Shown: piece after piece, positions 35,200-44,050 of the stretch
How positions within the stretch are numbered: the first letter of the stretch is position 1
How the letters are laid out: each line of letters starts with the position of its first letter
Source: Gammaproteobacteria bacterium
Lineage (GTDB): Bacteria; Pseudomonadota; Gammaproteobacteria; Methylococcales; Methylomonadaceae
Direction: 5' to 3'
DNA: 64,000 nucleotides
Assembly: GCA_018830325.1 (NCBI GenBank)
Contig: JAHJSQ010000127.1
Location: 1-64,000 of the forward strand
Notes under the pieces: model-generated
Told to the model about the DNA's origin: nothing
The model's database searches: none
What the model saw: only the letters and a program-made list of their open reading frames with translations
Translations under genes and position numbers: made by a program

Positions 35200-36963
35200 T
35201 TAATGCGTATGGTCGCATTCGGCTAGAAAAGTCAGTAGGCTTTCTCGGTACTGGTAATAATCCGGGTGATCGAGCAAGGCTTGTCTTGTGCGCGGCCTTG
35301 GTAGGTCGATCGTTTCGATCTTGCCGATCTTCGCGTGCGGACCATTGGTCATCATCACGACCCGGTCGGCGAGCAGGATGGCCTCGTCGACATCGTGGGT
35401 CACGACGATCGCGGTTACATGGGTTCGTTCCCAGACTTCCATCAGGACTTCCTGCAATTCCCAACGGGTCAGCGAATCGAGCATGCCGAATGGTTCGTCG
35501 AGCAATAACAGTTTCGGCGACAATGCAAAGGCGCGGGCAATGCCGACTCGTTGGCGCATTCCGTTGGAGAGGTCCGCCGCTTTTTTATCCATTGCATCGG
35601 CCAGTCCGACGCGGGTTAAGTAATATTCGACGATATCGTCGCGCTCGGATTGCGATGCATGCGGATAAACGTTGTCGACGCCGATCATGACGTTCTCGAA
35701 AGCGGTCAACCAGGGAAATAGGCTGGGCGATTGGAATACGACGCCCTTGTCCGGACCGGCACTGTCGATTTCTTTGTTATCCAGCACGATACCGCCTTCG
35801 GAAACGTCGGTCAGGCCTGCGGTCATCGACAGTACGGTCGATTTACCGCAGCCCGAATGGCCGATGATCGAGATGAACTCGCCTTTTTTGGCTAACATGT
35901 CGAACCCGTCTACCACTTTGACCGTGCCTTTACCGTCGGGTGTCGGGTAGATTTTCGAGAGTTGCGAGAATTCCAGATAACGCGGTCTGCCAAGGTCGTT
36001 TTGTTTGGGTTTTAAAGCTGAGATGTCCAATTTCCAATCGTTGCTGGTGTTGGGTCGAACATCCGGCAAAACAATGTTTTCTTTATCGGACGCGTCGGCT
36101 TTTTGCATACCGACACCCATCAAATAGCGAGTGATTTCGGCGCGGAGTTTCTTGAAGGTTTCATCGTGATTCAGCGCGGTTCGGCCGCGCGGTCTTGCCA
36201 ACGGAATCTTGAAGCTGGGCCCGAATGTCGCGCCGGGTCCGGGATTCAGTGCGATGACGCGATCGGCCATATAGATCGCCTCGTCGACATCGTTCGTGAT
36301 CAAAATGACGGTTTTCTTTTCCGCTTGCCAAATTGCGAGGATTTCGTCCTGAAGTTTGCCGCGCGTCAGCGCATCTAATGCGCTCAAGGGTTCGTCCAAC
36401 AACAAGATATCGGGATTGGCGGCCAAGGCCCGGGCCACATTGACGCGTTGACGCATGCCGCCCGACAATTCGGCCGGTTTTTTGGTTATTGCAGCACCTA
36501 AATTGACCATGCGTACGTATTTTTCGGTATGCGCTTTACGCCGGTCGGCAGGCCAATCCTTGAAGCGTTGATCGACGGCCAGTGCGACATTGTCGAATAC
36601 GGTCAGCCAAGGCAGCAGCGAATAATTTTGAAAGACCACGCAACGGTCAGGCCCCGGTCCCTTGATCGGCCGGCCTTGTTTAAGCACCTCGCCGCTGTCG
36701 GCCTCGATCAATCCTGCGATCGTTGAGATCAGCGTGGTCTTGCCGCTGCCTGAAAAACCGACGATCGCGATAAATTCGCCTGCCTCGATGTCCAGATTGA
36801 TGTTTTTCAATACCGGCGTTTTACCCTTGCCCTCGCCGTAGGATTTATAAACGTTTTTGAGTTGTAAGAAAGGTTTCAAGGAATGGACCTTGGCTAAGGG
36901 TGCTGCGGGTGCCGGCGTGTCGATTGATTCGTCATCGATACGTAAGAGTCGGGATGTTTTCAT
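35200..36963 (-). CDS. nrtCD: nitrate ABC transporter, two fused ATP-binding domains
   Basis: The 587-residue protein contains two complete ABC ATPase domains. The first has Walker A GFSGSGKTT, signature LSGGMRQR and Walker B DILLLDEP. The second (after a linker around 260-310) has GHSGCGKST, LSNGMRQR and KLLLLDEP. In cyanobacteria NrtC carries an ATPase plus a regulatory substrate-binding-like domain and NrtD a single ATPase. Here both cassettes are ATPases and no regulatory domain is present, so the transporter may be a single-gene heterodimer equivalent. It powers nitrate uptake with NrtA and NrtB. It begins 13 bases after nrtB. Confidence 0.93.
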   Translation of the reverse strand: MKTSRLLRIDDESIDTPAPAAPLAKVHSLKPFLQLKNVYKSYGEGKGKTPVLKNINLDIEAGEFIAIVGFSGSGKTTLISTIAGLIEADSGEVLKQGRPIKGPGPDRCVVFQNYSLLPWLTVFDNVALAVDQRFKDWPADRRKAHTEKYVRMVNLGAAITKKPAELSGGMRQRVNVARALAANPDILLLDEPLSALDALTRGKLQDEILAIWQAEKKTVILITNDVDEAIYMADRVIALNPGPGATFGPSFKIPLARPRGRTALNHDETFKKLRAEITRYLMGVGMQKADASDKENIVLPDVRPNTSNDWKLDISALKPKQNDLGRPRYLEFSQLSKIYPTPDGKGTVKVVDGFDMLAKKGEFISIIGHSGCGKSTVLSMTAGLTDVSEGGIVLDNKEIDSAGPDKGVVFQSPSLFPWLTAFENVMIGVDNVYPHASQSERDDIVEYYLTRVGLADAMDKKAADLSNGMRQRVGIARAFALSPKLLLLDEPFGMLDSLTRWELQEVLMEVWERTHVTAIVVTHDVDEAILLADRVVMMTNGPHAKIGKIETIDLPRPRTRQALLDHPDYYQYRESLLTFLAECDHTH

Positions 36964-36976
36964 GTCGGTCTCCGGG

Positions 36977-37993
36977 TCAGAGTGTTTTGCCGAAGGAGAA
37001 GGCTTGTTGCAGCGAATGCATGATGCGGTCCAGCATGAACCCGATGATGCCGATCGTGAATACCGCGACCATGATACGGCCTAAGGAATTCGAGCTGCCG
37101 TTTTGAAACTCGTCCCAGATAAACTTTCCAAGGCCTGGGTTTTGTGCGAGCATTTCGGCCGCGATCAGCACCATCCAGCCAACCCCAAGCGACATGCGCA
37201 TGCCGGTGAAGATATAGGGTAAGGCCGAGGGTAGTACGATCTTCTTGATCTGCGTGCTCCAGTTGAGACGAAGGACTTTGCCGACATTGACCAAATCCTT
37301 GTCGATCGACGAGACGCCGACCGCGGTGTTGATCAGCGTCGGCCATAACGAGCATAGCGTGACGGTAATTGCCGAGGTCAAAAAGGCTTTTTCGAACCAT
37401 GAATCGTCCGTTGTGATGTAGACCGCGCTGACAACCAGCGTCACAATCGGCAACCAAGCGAGCGGCGAAACCGGTTTGAAGATCTGAATCATTGGGTTGA
37501 TCGCGGTATTAATGACCGGGCTCATGCCGCAAAGAATACCGAGCGGCACAGCAATCAATGTTGCAATGATAAAGCCCGTGAATACGGTATAAAGACTGGT
37601 CAAAATTTGGTCGAAGTAAGTCGGTTTGCCGGTATAGGGCCGTGTTTTGATTTCGGCTTGCGGGTCGCGCGCCAACTTTTGTTGATTGCGGATTTTTTGG
37701 CGCTCGTAGAATGCGGCCATTTTTTCTCTTTCGGCATGATGGGCGTCGATCAGTCCCTGCGCTTCATGCCATACGGCTTCAGGTCCCGGAATCGCGCCCA
37801 AACTGGTTTGGATTTTTACGGCCGAGGCATTCCAAAGGCCAAGGAATACGATGAAAGCCAGTATCGGCACGATGATCGTCAAGCCGATTTGCCGCATTTG
37901 CTGCTGCGGATTTTCGCCTGTACAAAGCTTGACGAACGGTACGAACCAGGTTAGCCCGGTCACGTTGAAAAATTTGATTAATGTAGTCGACAT
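36977..37993 (-). CDS. nrtB: nitrate ABC transporter permease
   Basis: I choose the ATG at 37993 because AGAGGT lies 8 bases upstream. The 338-residue protein has a first membrane helix (about 34-53), a long soluble loop with basic residues (MAAFYERQKIRNQQKLARDP), then a core of about six helices with the binding-protein-dependent permease EAA motif (SSIDKDLVNVGKVLRLN). The loop of about 70 residues between helix 1 and 2 is longer than in most SsuC/NrtB proteins. The permease forms the inner-membrane pore for nitrate. A 440-bp gap holding a palindromic element separates it from nrtA, whereas all later genes are tightly spaced. Confidence 0.92.
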   Translation of the reverse strand: MSTTLIKFFNVTGLTWFVPFVKLCTGENPQQQMRQIGLTIIVPILAFIVFLGLWNASAVKIQTSLGAIPGPEAVWHEAQGLIDAHHAEREKMAAFYERQKIRNQQKLARDPQAEIKTRPYTGKPTYFDQILTSLYTVFTGFIIATLIAVPLGILCGMSPVINTAINPMIQIFKPVSPLAWLPIVTLVVSAVYITTDDSWFEKAFLTSAITVTLCSLWPTLINTAVGVSSIDKDLVNVGKVLRLNWSTQIKKIVLPSALPYIFTGMRMSLGVGWMVLIAAEMLAQNPGLGKFIWDEFQNGSSNSLGRIMVAVFTIGIIGFMLDRIMHSLQQAFSFGKTL

Positions 37994-38109
37994 GGTGAAC
38001 CTCTTTGTCTGGCCAACGGTCATGTTTGGGCATGAATGTCTAAAAAATGGTGCGTCCTTGCGCCTAGGCGACATTCGATGTCACTATCGGAAGGGGTTGT
38101 TCTTTATTT

Positions 38110-38411
38110 AGGATTTCGTGATAAATAACGTCCTATTGCTTTGAGTTTTGTTGAGGGTTCGGCAACTCGCTTGCCAGGACGCCGTGAACCCAGCACCTAA
38201 ATTATGCAAGATAGTTACTATAGCCAAAGGGCCATGGAATTTAGGTGCTGGGTGAATACGTCCGTGTAGGTTTGACGGCGGAATCTGATTGCCATGGATG
38301 GCATGAATGCAGATTTTGCAGGAGCAAAAATCTGCCCTGCCGCCGACACTTGCCAATCGAGCAACCGAACCCTCCATAAAATGGGGAAGTTATTGAAGAC
38401 CAAATCCTTAC
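38110..38411. repeat. MITE-like palindromic element, family 1, copy 1
   Basis: The core has a perfect 15-bp inverted repeat, CCCAGCACCTAAATT/AATTTAGGTGCTGGG (38189-38261), and the shared phrase CAGATTTTGCAGGAGC. Imperfect terminal repeats GAGGGTTCGG..CTTGCCA and the complement of TTGGCAA..CCGAACCCTC bound the core at 38153 and 38374, and weaker pairing extends to 38110 and 38411. Copies 2 and 3 lie at 40231-40449 and 45090-45380. It sits between nrtA and nrtB and no protein is encoded. Confidence 0.75.
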
Positions 38412-38436
38412 TTGTTTTATTCGTAGCGATGCGCCG

Positions 38437-39834
38437 TCATTGGCTGATTTTTCCGTCTTTCAATATTTCTTTGCCTTTCAGGCCGATCGCGAATTTCGTT
38501 AGGTATTCGTTCGGTTTGCTACCGTCGTAAACAATGTCGTCGATAAAATCAGCTTGCGGCGGTTTGAATCCGGTTTCGTTTTCAGGCGGAAAATCGGTTG
38601 CCTTGGCTTTGCCTTCGGCAATCAATTCTTTTGCGGCGGCTCTATAGATATCGGGGCGATAGACTTTTTTAGCCGTTTCTACGAACCATTCGTCGGATTT
38701 GTATTCGTTGATTTGGCCCCAGCGGCGCATTTGCGTCAGAAACCAGATTGCATCGCTGTAATAGGGATACGTGGCGTGATAACGGAAAAATACATTGAAA
38801 TCGGGCAGCGAACGGACATCGCCTTTTTCATATTCAAAAGATCCGGTCATGCTGTTAGCAATCACTTCGTAGTCGGCGCCGACATAACGGCTGTCGGAGA
38901 TAATCTTGGCCGCTTCCATGCGGTTCTTATTGTTTTCGGCGTCGAGCCAAATAGCCGCGCGAATCAGTGCCTTGACGACTGCCAAATGCGTGTTCGGGTT
39001 TTTATCGGCCCAGGTTTTACTGACACCGAATACTTTTTCCGGGTTGTTTCGCCAAATTTCATAATTGGTCACGACGGGTACCCCGATGCCTTTGAACACC
39101 GCTTGCTGGTTCCAAGGCTCACCGACGCAATAACCGTATATCGTGCCGGCTTCGAGCGTGGCCGGCATTTGCGGCGGCGGAGTGACCGACAGCAGCACAT
39201 CGGCATTGAGTTGTCCGACCGTTTCGCCCGGCGGCGCGTAATAACCGGGTTGAACACCGCCGGCCGCCAGCCAATAACGCAGTTCGTAGTTATGCGTCGA
39301 AACCGGAAACACCATGCCCATGTTGAACGGTTTGCCTTCGGCCTTGAATTTTTCGATCACCGGTTTCAAAGATTCGGCTTTGATTGGATGCACCGGCTTG
39401 CCGTCTTGCATTGGTACATGCGGTTTCATTTGTTGCCAGATGTCGTTCGAAACGGTCACGGCATTGCCGTTTAGGTCCATGCTAAACGCGGTAATCACAT
39501 CGGCTTTCGTGCCGAAACCAATTGTCGCGCCCAAGGGTTGTCCCGCTAGCATATGCGCGCCGTCCAACTCGCCGTTGATGACGCGGTCGAGCAAAACTTT
39601 CCAATTAGCTTGGGCTTCTAATTGCACATAAAGGCCTTCATCTTCGAAAAACCTTTTTTCATAGGCGATGGCCAAGGGCGCCATATCGGTTAGCTTAATG
39701 AAACCTAATTTCAGGTCTTCTTTTTCGAGGTTTTCTACCGAAGCAGCATTCGTGCTTGCCAAAAGCAAAAAGGCTGTGGTAGCCGTTAATACGGTCGGTC
39801 GTCGTTTAGTGTTGGATACTAAGTTTGAGTTCAT
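38437..39834 (-). CDS. nrtA: nitrate-binding periplasmic protein of the ABC transporter
   Basis: The ATG at 39834 is preceded by GGAACC and starts a signal peptide ([16 protein letters not shown], cleavage near TNA). The 465-residue protein matches the NrtA/CmpA family: [20 protein letters not shown] near the start, [20 protein letters not shown], then [15 protein letters not shown] in the ligand domain. It binds nitrate in the periplasm and delivers it to NrtB. Family members with this sequence can bind nitrite too. The gene follows a 150-base leader with a sigma-54 promoter and a transcription attenuator. Confidence 0.93.
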   Translation of the reverse strand: MNSNLVSNTKRRPTVLTATTAFLLLASTNAASVENLEKEDLKLGFIKLTDMAPLAIAYEKRFFEDEGLYVQLEAQANWKVLLDRVINGELDGAHMLAGQPLGATIGFGTKADVITAFSMDLNGNAVTVSNDIWQQMKPHVPMQDGKPVHPIKAESLKPVIEKFKAEGKPFNMGMVFPVSTHNYELRYWLAAGGVQPGYYAPPGETVGQLNADVLLSVTPPPQMPATLEAGTIYGYCVGEPWNQQAVFKGIGVPVVTNYEIWRNNPEKVFGVSKTWADKNPNTHLAVVKALIRAAIWLDAENNKNRMEAAKIISDSRYVGADYEVIANSMTGSFEYEKGDVRSLPDFNVFFRYHATYPYYSDAIWFLTQMRRWGQINEYKSDEWFVETAKKVYRPDIYRAAAKELIAEGKAKATDFPPENETGFKPPQADFIDDIVYDGSKPNEYLTKFAIGLKGKEILKDGKISQ

Positions 39835-39863
39835 GGTCGGTTCCGCAAATATAAAATTCAGGC

Positions 39864-39919
39864 AAAAAAAGGCGTCTGCCATGCGATACGAGGGGGGGTA
39901 TCGCATGAGAGACGCCTTT
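39864..39919 (-). terminator. intrinsic terminator in the nrtA leader
   Basis: On the reverse strand, AAAGGCGTCT pairs with AGACGCCTTT, and inside it ATGCGATAC pairs with GTATCGCAT around a C-rich loop. A run of seven T follows directly. This is a strong Rho-independent terminator lying 30 bases before the nrtA start codon, in the transcribed leader. It only makes sense as an attenuator, with read-through controlled by the hairpins just upstream. Confidence 0.85.
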
Positions 39920-39942
39920 GTCCGGTTTGCTCGACAGTGAGC
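39910..39942 (-). promoter_or_regulatory. ANTAR-type antitermination hairpins P1 and P2
   Basis: Two small hairpins precede the terminator on the reverse strand. P1 (39942-39929) is GCTC-ACTGTC-GAGC. P2 (39923-39910) is GGAC-AAAGGC-GTCT, with one G-U pair. Both have hexanucleotide loops with A at position 1 and G at position 4, the pattern recognised by ANTAR-domain antiterminators such as NasR and NasT. The 3' arm of P2 is part of the 5' arm of the terminator, so the two structures exclude each other. The linker is 5 bases. Confidence 0.75.
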
Positions 39943-39981
39943 TTGTCAGTTACTCCATCGTTGGAGATTTATTAATATTTA

Positions 39982-39997
39982 AGCAAATGGAATGCCA
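39982..39997 (-). promoter_or_regulatory. sigma-54 (-24/-12) promoter of the nitrate operon
   Basis: On the reverse strand the sequence TTGGCATTCCATTTGCT has the GG and GC dinucleotides exactly 10 bases apart, as the sigma-54 consensus TGGCAC-N5-TTGCA requires. The only departure in the -24 box is T for C in the last position. Transcription would begin near 39970, leaving a leader of about 136 bases that contains the ANTAR hairpins and the terminator. Confidence 0.75.
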
Positions 39998-40148
39998 ATA
40001 GTGAGATGGTTTCGGGACGGTAATTAATAGTTCAATGATAACAATAGACTATGGTTGGATTGGATTTGAGAAGGGAGTAAGGGCGGTTTTCCCCAGGGCA
40101 AGCGATGACATGATTTAGTGCAGCGATATTCATTGCCAGGGTAGTACG

Positions 40149-40163
40149 GCACCAAATGTGTGC
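40149..40163. promoter_or_regulatory. probable NtrC-binding site upstream of the nitrate operon
   Basis: The stretch GCACCAAATGTGTGC matches the NtrC enhancer pattern GCACC-N5-GGTGC with one mismatch. It lies about 160 bp upstream of the predicted sigma-54 promoter, a usual enhancer distance. A second, weaker half-site with GTGCA lies near 40118. The match is short, so support is mainly positional. Confidence 0.5.
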
Positions 40164-40230
40164 GTTGACGTTAGAAGAACGGTTTCGAGCAGATTATTCT
40201 CTTTTGATTGAAAAAACGTCTAAGCACAAA

Positions 40231-40449
40231 AGGTAAGGGGTGCGTCTACCGAGGACCGCCGTTCACCCAGCACCTAAATTATTCCAGATAGTTAATCATA
40301 GCCAATGGGCTATGGAATTTAGGTGCTGGGTAAACTCATCCATGGGGCTTGACGGCAGCAATCGAACGCCGGGATGGCGTGAATGCAGATTTTGCAGGAG
40401 CAAAAATCTGCCATGCTGCCGACATCCTCGCTAGCCATACCCCATACCT
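40231..40449. repeat. MITE-like palindromic element, family 1, copy 2
   Basis: It has the same 15-bp core stem (CCCAGCACCTAAATT/AATTTAGGTGCTGGG) and CAGATTTTGCAGGAGC phrase as copy 1. The terminal repeats are different in sequence (AGGTAAGGGGTGCG/AGGTATGGGGTATG) but still pair with each other, so the ends conserve structure and not sequence. It lies in the upstream region of the nitrate operon. The region 40450-40697 after it holds no gene that I can support. Confidence 0.75.
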
Positions 40450-40697
40450 TAATAAAGTTAACTAATTTTTGAGTATAAAGGGAGTAAAATAACTCAGTGG
40501 AGATTCTTTGGTCCGGCTAATCTACCATAGCAATATATACACTCAGCTATTTCTAATTCAATGTCTGACTAGAGCGAAAATATGGAATGCGGAATTCGGC
40601 ACCGACAGAAAAGATTAGGGAAACGCCAAAGTGCATTAGCGAAAATTGCTCATGTGCCGGCTGGGTAGAGATGCTCCTCTTATTATCCGATCCTTAT

Positions 40698-40773
40698 TAT
40701 ATCTTTCGCAGTGCAAATTTCGGCAAAGCTTAGGGGCATTCCAGTGCCGAATTTTGATCTATGAAGAGTATAT
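40698..40773 (+). repeat. family 2 repeat, copy B (short form)
   Basis: Both ends of copy A recur here (TATATCTTTCGCA..AATTTCGGCA and GTGCCGAATTTTGATCTA..GTATA), but the central hairpins of copy A are missing, making this a deletion derivative of about 76 bp. It ends 19 bases before the ATG of the CoA-disulfide-reductase-like gene and so forms part of its leader or promoter. Confidence 0.55.
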
Positions 40774-40791
40774 CGTCAAAGGTGCGTCATT

Positions 40792-42486
40792 ATGAATCCA
40801 AACAAAAAACGTATCCTCATCGTCGGCGGCGTCGCCGGCGGAGCGACTTGCGCGGCGCGTGCGCGGAGACTTTGCGAAACCTGCGATATCGTCGTGTTCG
40901 AACGAGGCCAACACGTTTCGTTCGCCAATTGCGGCCTGCCTTATTTCGTCGGTGACGTAATCGAGTCCGAAGCAAAGCTGCTAGTGGCTAGTCCGGATTT
41001 GTTTGAGCACCGTTTCAATATCGAAGTTCATACCGAAACCGAAGTCACGCGCATTAATCGGCAAGCGCGAACGATAGAAGTGCGTGATTTGAAAACGGAT
41101 ACGTACCGCGAAGAAGCCTATGATGCCCTGGTTTTGGCGACCGGCGCCCAGCCGATCCGTCCGCCCTTGCCGGGCATCGATCTGCCGGATGTCTATGTTT
41201 TGCGCAATATTCCGGATAGTCGAAAGATCAAAGCCGCCACTGCTCAGGCAACGCGCGCCCTGATCGTCGGAGGTGGTTTCATCGGACTCGAAATGGCCGA
41301 AAATCTGGTGGCATTGGGACTCGATGTCACATTACTCGAATTGGCCGATCAAGTGCTGCCGCCGTTGGATGCTGAAATGGCAAGCTATGCCTCGGAGAGG
41401 CTGAGAGCCAACGGCGTCGAATTGAGACTCGGCGAAAGTGCCGTGTCTTTCGAACGGCACCCGGAGCGCGGTTTGATCTTGCATACCTCGAAAGGCGTAA
41501 CGCTCAACACCGATCTAGTCATCCTGGGCATCGGCGTGCGCCCCGAATCCACGCTGGCTCGGGAGGCCGGATTGGAACTGGGCGAGCTCGGCGGAATCCG
41601 GGTCGATTCTTACATGCGCACGAACGATCCGGCGATTTGGGCGGTCGGCGATGTCGTCGAAGTCAAAAATCGGGTCACCGGGCAATGGCAACTGGTCCCG
41701 CTCGCGGGACCCGCGAACCGGCAGGGAAGGGTTGCGGCTACGGCAATCATTCATGATTTTTCATGCGGAGAAAAAGAAGCATTGCCGCCCTTGGTTTTTG
41801 ACGGCGTGTTGGGAACCGCCGTATGCGAGGTTTTCGGGCTCACCGTTGCCTGCACCGGCGCCAGCGAAAAACTATTGAAGCGGCTCGGCAAGGATTTCGA
41901 GAAGGTCTATTTGCATCCCGGTCACCATGCAGGTTATTTTCCCGGCGCGAAACCGATACACATCAAATTATTGTTCTCGAAGACGGATAACAAGATCTTG
42001 GGCGCGCAAGCCGTCGGCGAGAAGGATGTCACGCGGCCGATCGACGTCATCGCGACGGCGCTGATGCAAGGAGCCACGATATTCGATCTGGAGAATCTGG
42101 AGCTATGTTATGCGCCGCAGTTCGGTGCGGCCAAAGACCCGGTCAACGTCGCCGGCATGTTGGCCGGTAACCATCAGCGCGGCGATTTTCCTTTGGCGAA
42201 CTGGGACGAGCTGGAGACAACCCCGGCCTTGTTGGTCGATGTGCGCGGCCCGGACGAATATACCCGAGGACATATTCCGGTAGCGCAAAACTTACCGCTG
42301 GAATCGTTACGCGACCGCATTCACGAGTTACCGACGGATCGTGATATCTGGTTGATCTGCGGTGTCGGCCAGCGCGCTTATTATGCGTATCGTCTGTTGA
42401 CGCAAAACGGCCTACGGGTCAAAGTTCTGTCCGGCGGCATGAAAACCTATCAAGCAATGATTTGGGCGAAGGATGCTCCAGAATAG
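40792..42486 (+). CDS. CoA-disulfide-reductase-like flavoenzyme with rhodanese domain
   Basis: Residues 7-20 carry the FAD motif ILIVGGVAGGATCA. SFANCGLPYF places the redox Cys at 47, the active-site cysteine of CoA-disulfide reductases and NADH oxidases. RALIVGGGFIGLEMAENL is the NAD(P)H site, and TNDPAIWAVGDV the second flavin motif. The last 100 residues are a rhodanese domain (LLVDVRGPDEYTRGHIPVA) with its catalytic Cys in LICGVG near 523. Fusions of this kind reduce CoA disulfides, persulfides or polysulfides in the cytoplasm. No sulfur-metabolism partner lies beside it. It converges with the metal-transport permease gene over 25 bases. Confidence 0.9.
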   Translation: MNPNKKRILIVGGVAGGATCAARARRLCETCDIVVFERGQHVSFANCGLPYFVGDVIESEAKLLVASPDLFEHRFNIEVHTETEVTRINRQARTIEVRDLKTDTYREEAYDALVLATGAQPIRPPLPGIDLPDVYVLRNIPDSRKIKAATAQATRALIVGGGFIGLEMAENLVALGLDVTLLELADQVLPPLDAEMASYASERLRANGVELRLGESAVSFERHPERGLILHTSKGVTLNTDLVILGIGVRPESTLAREAGLELGELGGIRVDSYMRTNDPAIWAVGDVVEVKNRVTGQWQLVPLAGPANRQGRVAATAIIHDFSCGEKEALPPLVFDGVLGTAVCEVFGLTVACTGASEKLLKRLGKDFEKVYLHPGHHAGYFPGAKPIHIKLLFSKTDNKILGAQAVGEKDVTRPIDVIATALMQGATIFDLENLELCYAPQFGAAKDPVNVAGMLAGNHQRGDFPLANWDELETTPALLVDVRGPDEYTRGHIPVAQNLPLESLRDRIHELPTDRDIWLICGVGQRAYYAYRLLTQNGLRVKVLSGGMKTYQAMIWAKDAPE

Positions 42487-42511
42487 GCACTGATTTTTCA
42501 ACCATAATCAG

Positions 42512-43285
42512 TCATCGCCCTTTGTCACGAAAGAAAATCGATGCTAGAAACAAAACTACGCTGGCGATAATGATCAACGGACCAGCCGAAATGCCGGTGA
42601 CGCCAAAGGCAAGGATGCCGAGCGCGCAAGCAATGGCGCCGGCAATTGAACTGATGACGGTATATTGTTCCAGGCCGTTGCTGAGGTTTTTGGCCGTGCA
42701 AGCCGGAATGGCTAAGAGCGCCGCGGTCATCAGCCCTCCGACGATGCGCACGCCTATCGCGACGGTGATCGCAATACAGATAAGATAAATCGCATCATTG
42801 CGTTTTATATTTGCGCCGTTGGTTTGCGCCAGGTCGGCGGATATTCCGGATAAAACCAAAGGGGCGTAAATCGATTTGATCACCCCGAAAAGCCCCATAC
42901 AGATTAATACTGTGATCAATACCGTCGCAGGCGATATTTGTGAAATATCACCGAGCAAGGCGATTTCGGTTTTTTCCTCGGGCAGAAACAAAAAAGCGGT
43001 TGCCAACGCGCCAGAAAACACCACGGCGGTCAGCGCCTCGGGATGCAGCCGGGTTTTTTGCTCCAAAAGCCAGATGATCGCTACACCGCCGGTCAAAAAT
43101 AGTAGCGCGCCGAGCGATACGTCGAAGTCGTAAAGTAAAGCCAGGGCTACGCCAGGCAGCGTCAAATGGCCAAGAGCTCCGCCCATCAACGCCATGCGTT
43201 TGGTAAGCATCAACGAACCCATGTAACCGGCAACCGCGCCGATTGCGCAGCCGATAATCAGAGCAAGCAAGATCGTTTCTAACAT
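42512..43285 (-). CDS. metal ABC transporter permease (ZnuB-like)
   Basis: The 257-residue protein has eight membrane helices and the ABC-3 family sequence LTKRMALMGGALGHLTLPG near the N-terminus, with later GVRIVGGLMTAALLAIPACTA and AGPLIIIASVVLFL helices. ABC-3 permeases move zinc, manganese or iron across the inner membrane with a periplasmic binding protein. The ATPase gene overlaps the operon 4 bases upstream. No ZnuA-type binding protein is encoded here, so it must come from elsewhere or precede the operon outside this set of genes. The metal cannot be decided from the sequence alone. Confidence 0.88.
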   Translation of the reverse strand: MLETILLALIIGCAIGAVAGYMGSLMLTKRMALMGGALGHLTLPGVALALLYDFDVSLGALLFLTGGVAIIWLLEQKTRLHPEALTAVVFSGALATAFLFLPEEKTEIALLGDISQISPATVLITVLICMGLFGVIKSIYAPLVLSGISADLAQTNGANIKRNDAIYLICIAITVAIGVRIVGGLMTAALLAIPACTAKNLSNGLEQYTVISSIAGAIACALGILAFGVTGISAGPLIIIASVVLFLASIFFRDKGR

Positions 43286-43289
43286 AATT

Positions 43290-43988
43290 TTATCCGTGCC
43301 GATGTTGATAGAATTTGATGCCGCTACCGTAGAGCCGTTTCAATTGCTCCGGCGTCAAGACTTCGTCGGGTTCGCCCATGCACATTTCTTGTCGGTTCAA
43401 ACAAAGGACTTGCGTTGCATATTCCCAGACGACATGCAGATCGTGAGTGACCAACAAAATAGTCAAATTTTGCTTTTGCCAGAATTTTTGCAACAGACTG
43501 TAGATCGTTTCTTCGCCGCCGATATCGATACCTGAGGTCGGTTCGTCTAAAATCAAAACGTCCGGATTATCGAGCAGCGACCAGGCGATCATCATGCGTT
43601 GAAATTGTCCGGTCGATAATTCGTTGAATTGACGCTGCAGACATCTTACATCGAGTCCGACCGCGCATAACATCGCTTCGATTTTTTCTCGGTCCGACGT
43701 TTTGAAGGCAAAGAATTCCGAAAGTTTCAGTGGCGGAATATCTTGTCGTCTAAGTAATTCTTGAGGCGGGACATAACCGATTTTTCCGGCATGCCAGGTG
43801 ATGTCCCCTTGATAAGGTAGCAAGTTCAAAAGGCTGCGGAGTAGCGTGGTCTTGCCGGCACCGTTCGGTCCTAAAATGACCAGAATATCGCGTCGCTTGA
43901 CCGCAAACGAAAGTCCTTCGATCACAGTCGTTCCGTTATAAGCGACTCGAAGATCATTGACTTCCAATACTTTGTTATTATCGTTCAT
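43290..43988 (-). CDS. metal ABC transporter ATP-binding protein (ZnuC-like)
   Basis: I start at the ATG at 43988, 5 bases after GGAAAG. A TTG-initiated form 12 bases longer is possible. The 232 residues show Walker A (LGPNGAGKTTLL), the signature region ELSTGQFQRMMIAW (family-typical LSGGQ variant), Walker B DVLILDEPTSGID and the switch His in VTHDLH. It energises the permease encoded 4 bases downstream for zinc or manganese uptake. The radical SAM gene begins 62 bases away on the opposite strand, so the two share a divergent promoter region. Confidence 0.9.
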   Translation of the reverse strand: MNDNNKVLEVNDLRVAYNGTTVIEGLSFAVKRRDILVILGPNGAGKTTLLRSLLNLLPYQGDITWHAGKIGYVPPQELLRRQDIPPLKLSEFFAFKTSDREKIEAMLCAVGLDVRCLQRQFNELSTGQFQRMMIAWSLLDNPDVLILDEPTSGIDIGGEETIYSLLQKFWQKQNLTILLVTHDLHVVWEYATQVLCLNRQEMCMGEPDEVLTPEQLKRLYGSGIKFYQHRHG

Positions 43989-44050
43989 ATTGCTTTCCAA
44001 TAAGCTGAGAAATCTTTAAGCTCTATTGTAAACAGAAAAAGGAGCAACTC

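Noticed and set aside
40582..40668. A short frame resembling the start of an XRE-type helix-turn-helix (RHRQKRLGKRQSALAKIA)
   Set aside because: It is only 28 codons long, with no second helix pair. The likeness is too short to call a gene remnant.
42487..42511. A terminator between the convergent rhodanese-fusion and permease genes
   Set aside because: CTGATT/AATCAG forms only a 6-bp AT-rich stem with a 10-base loop and no U-tract. Support is insufficient.
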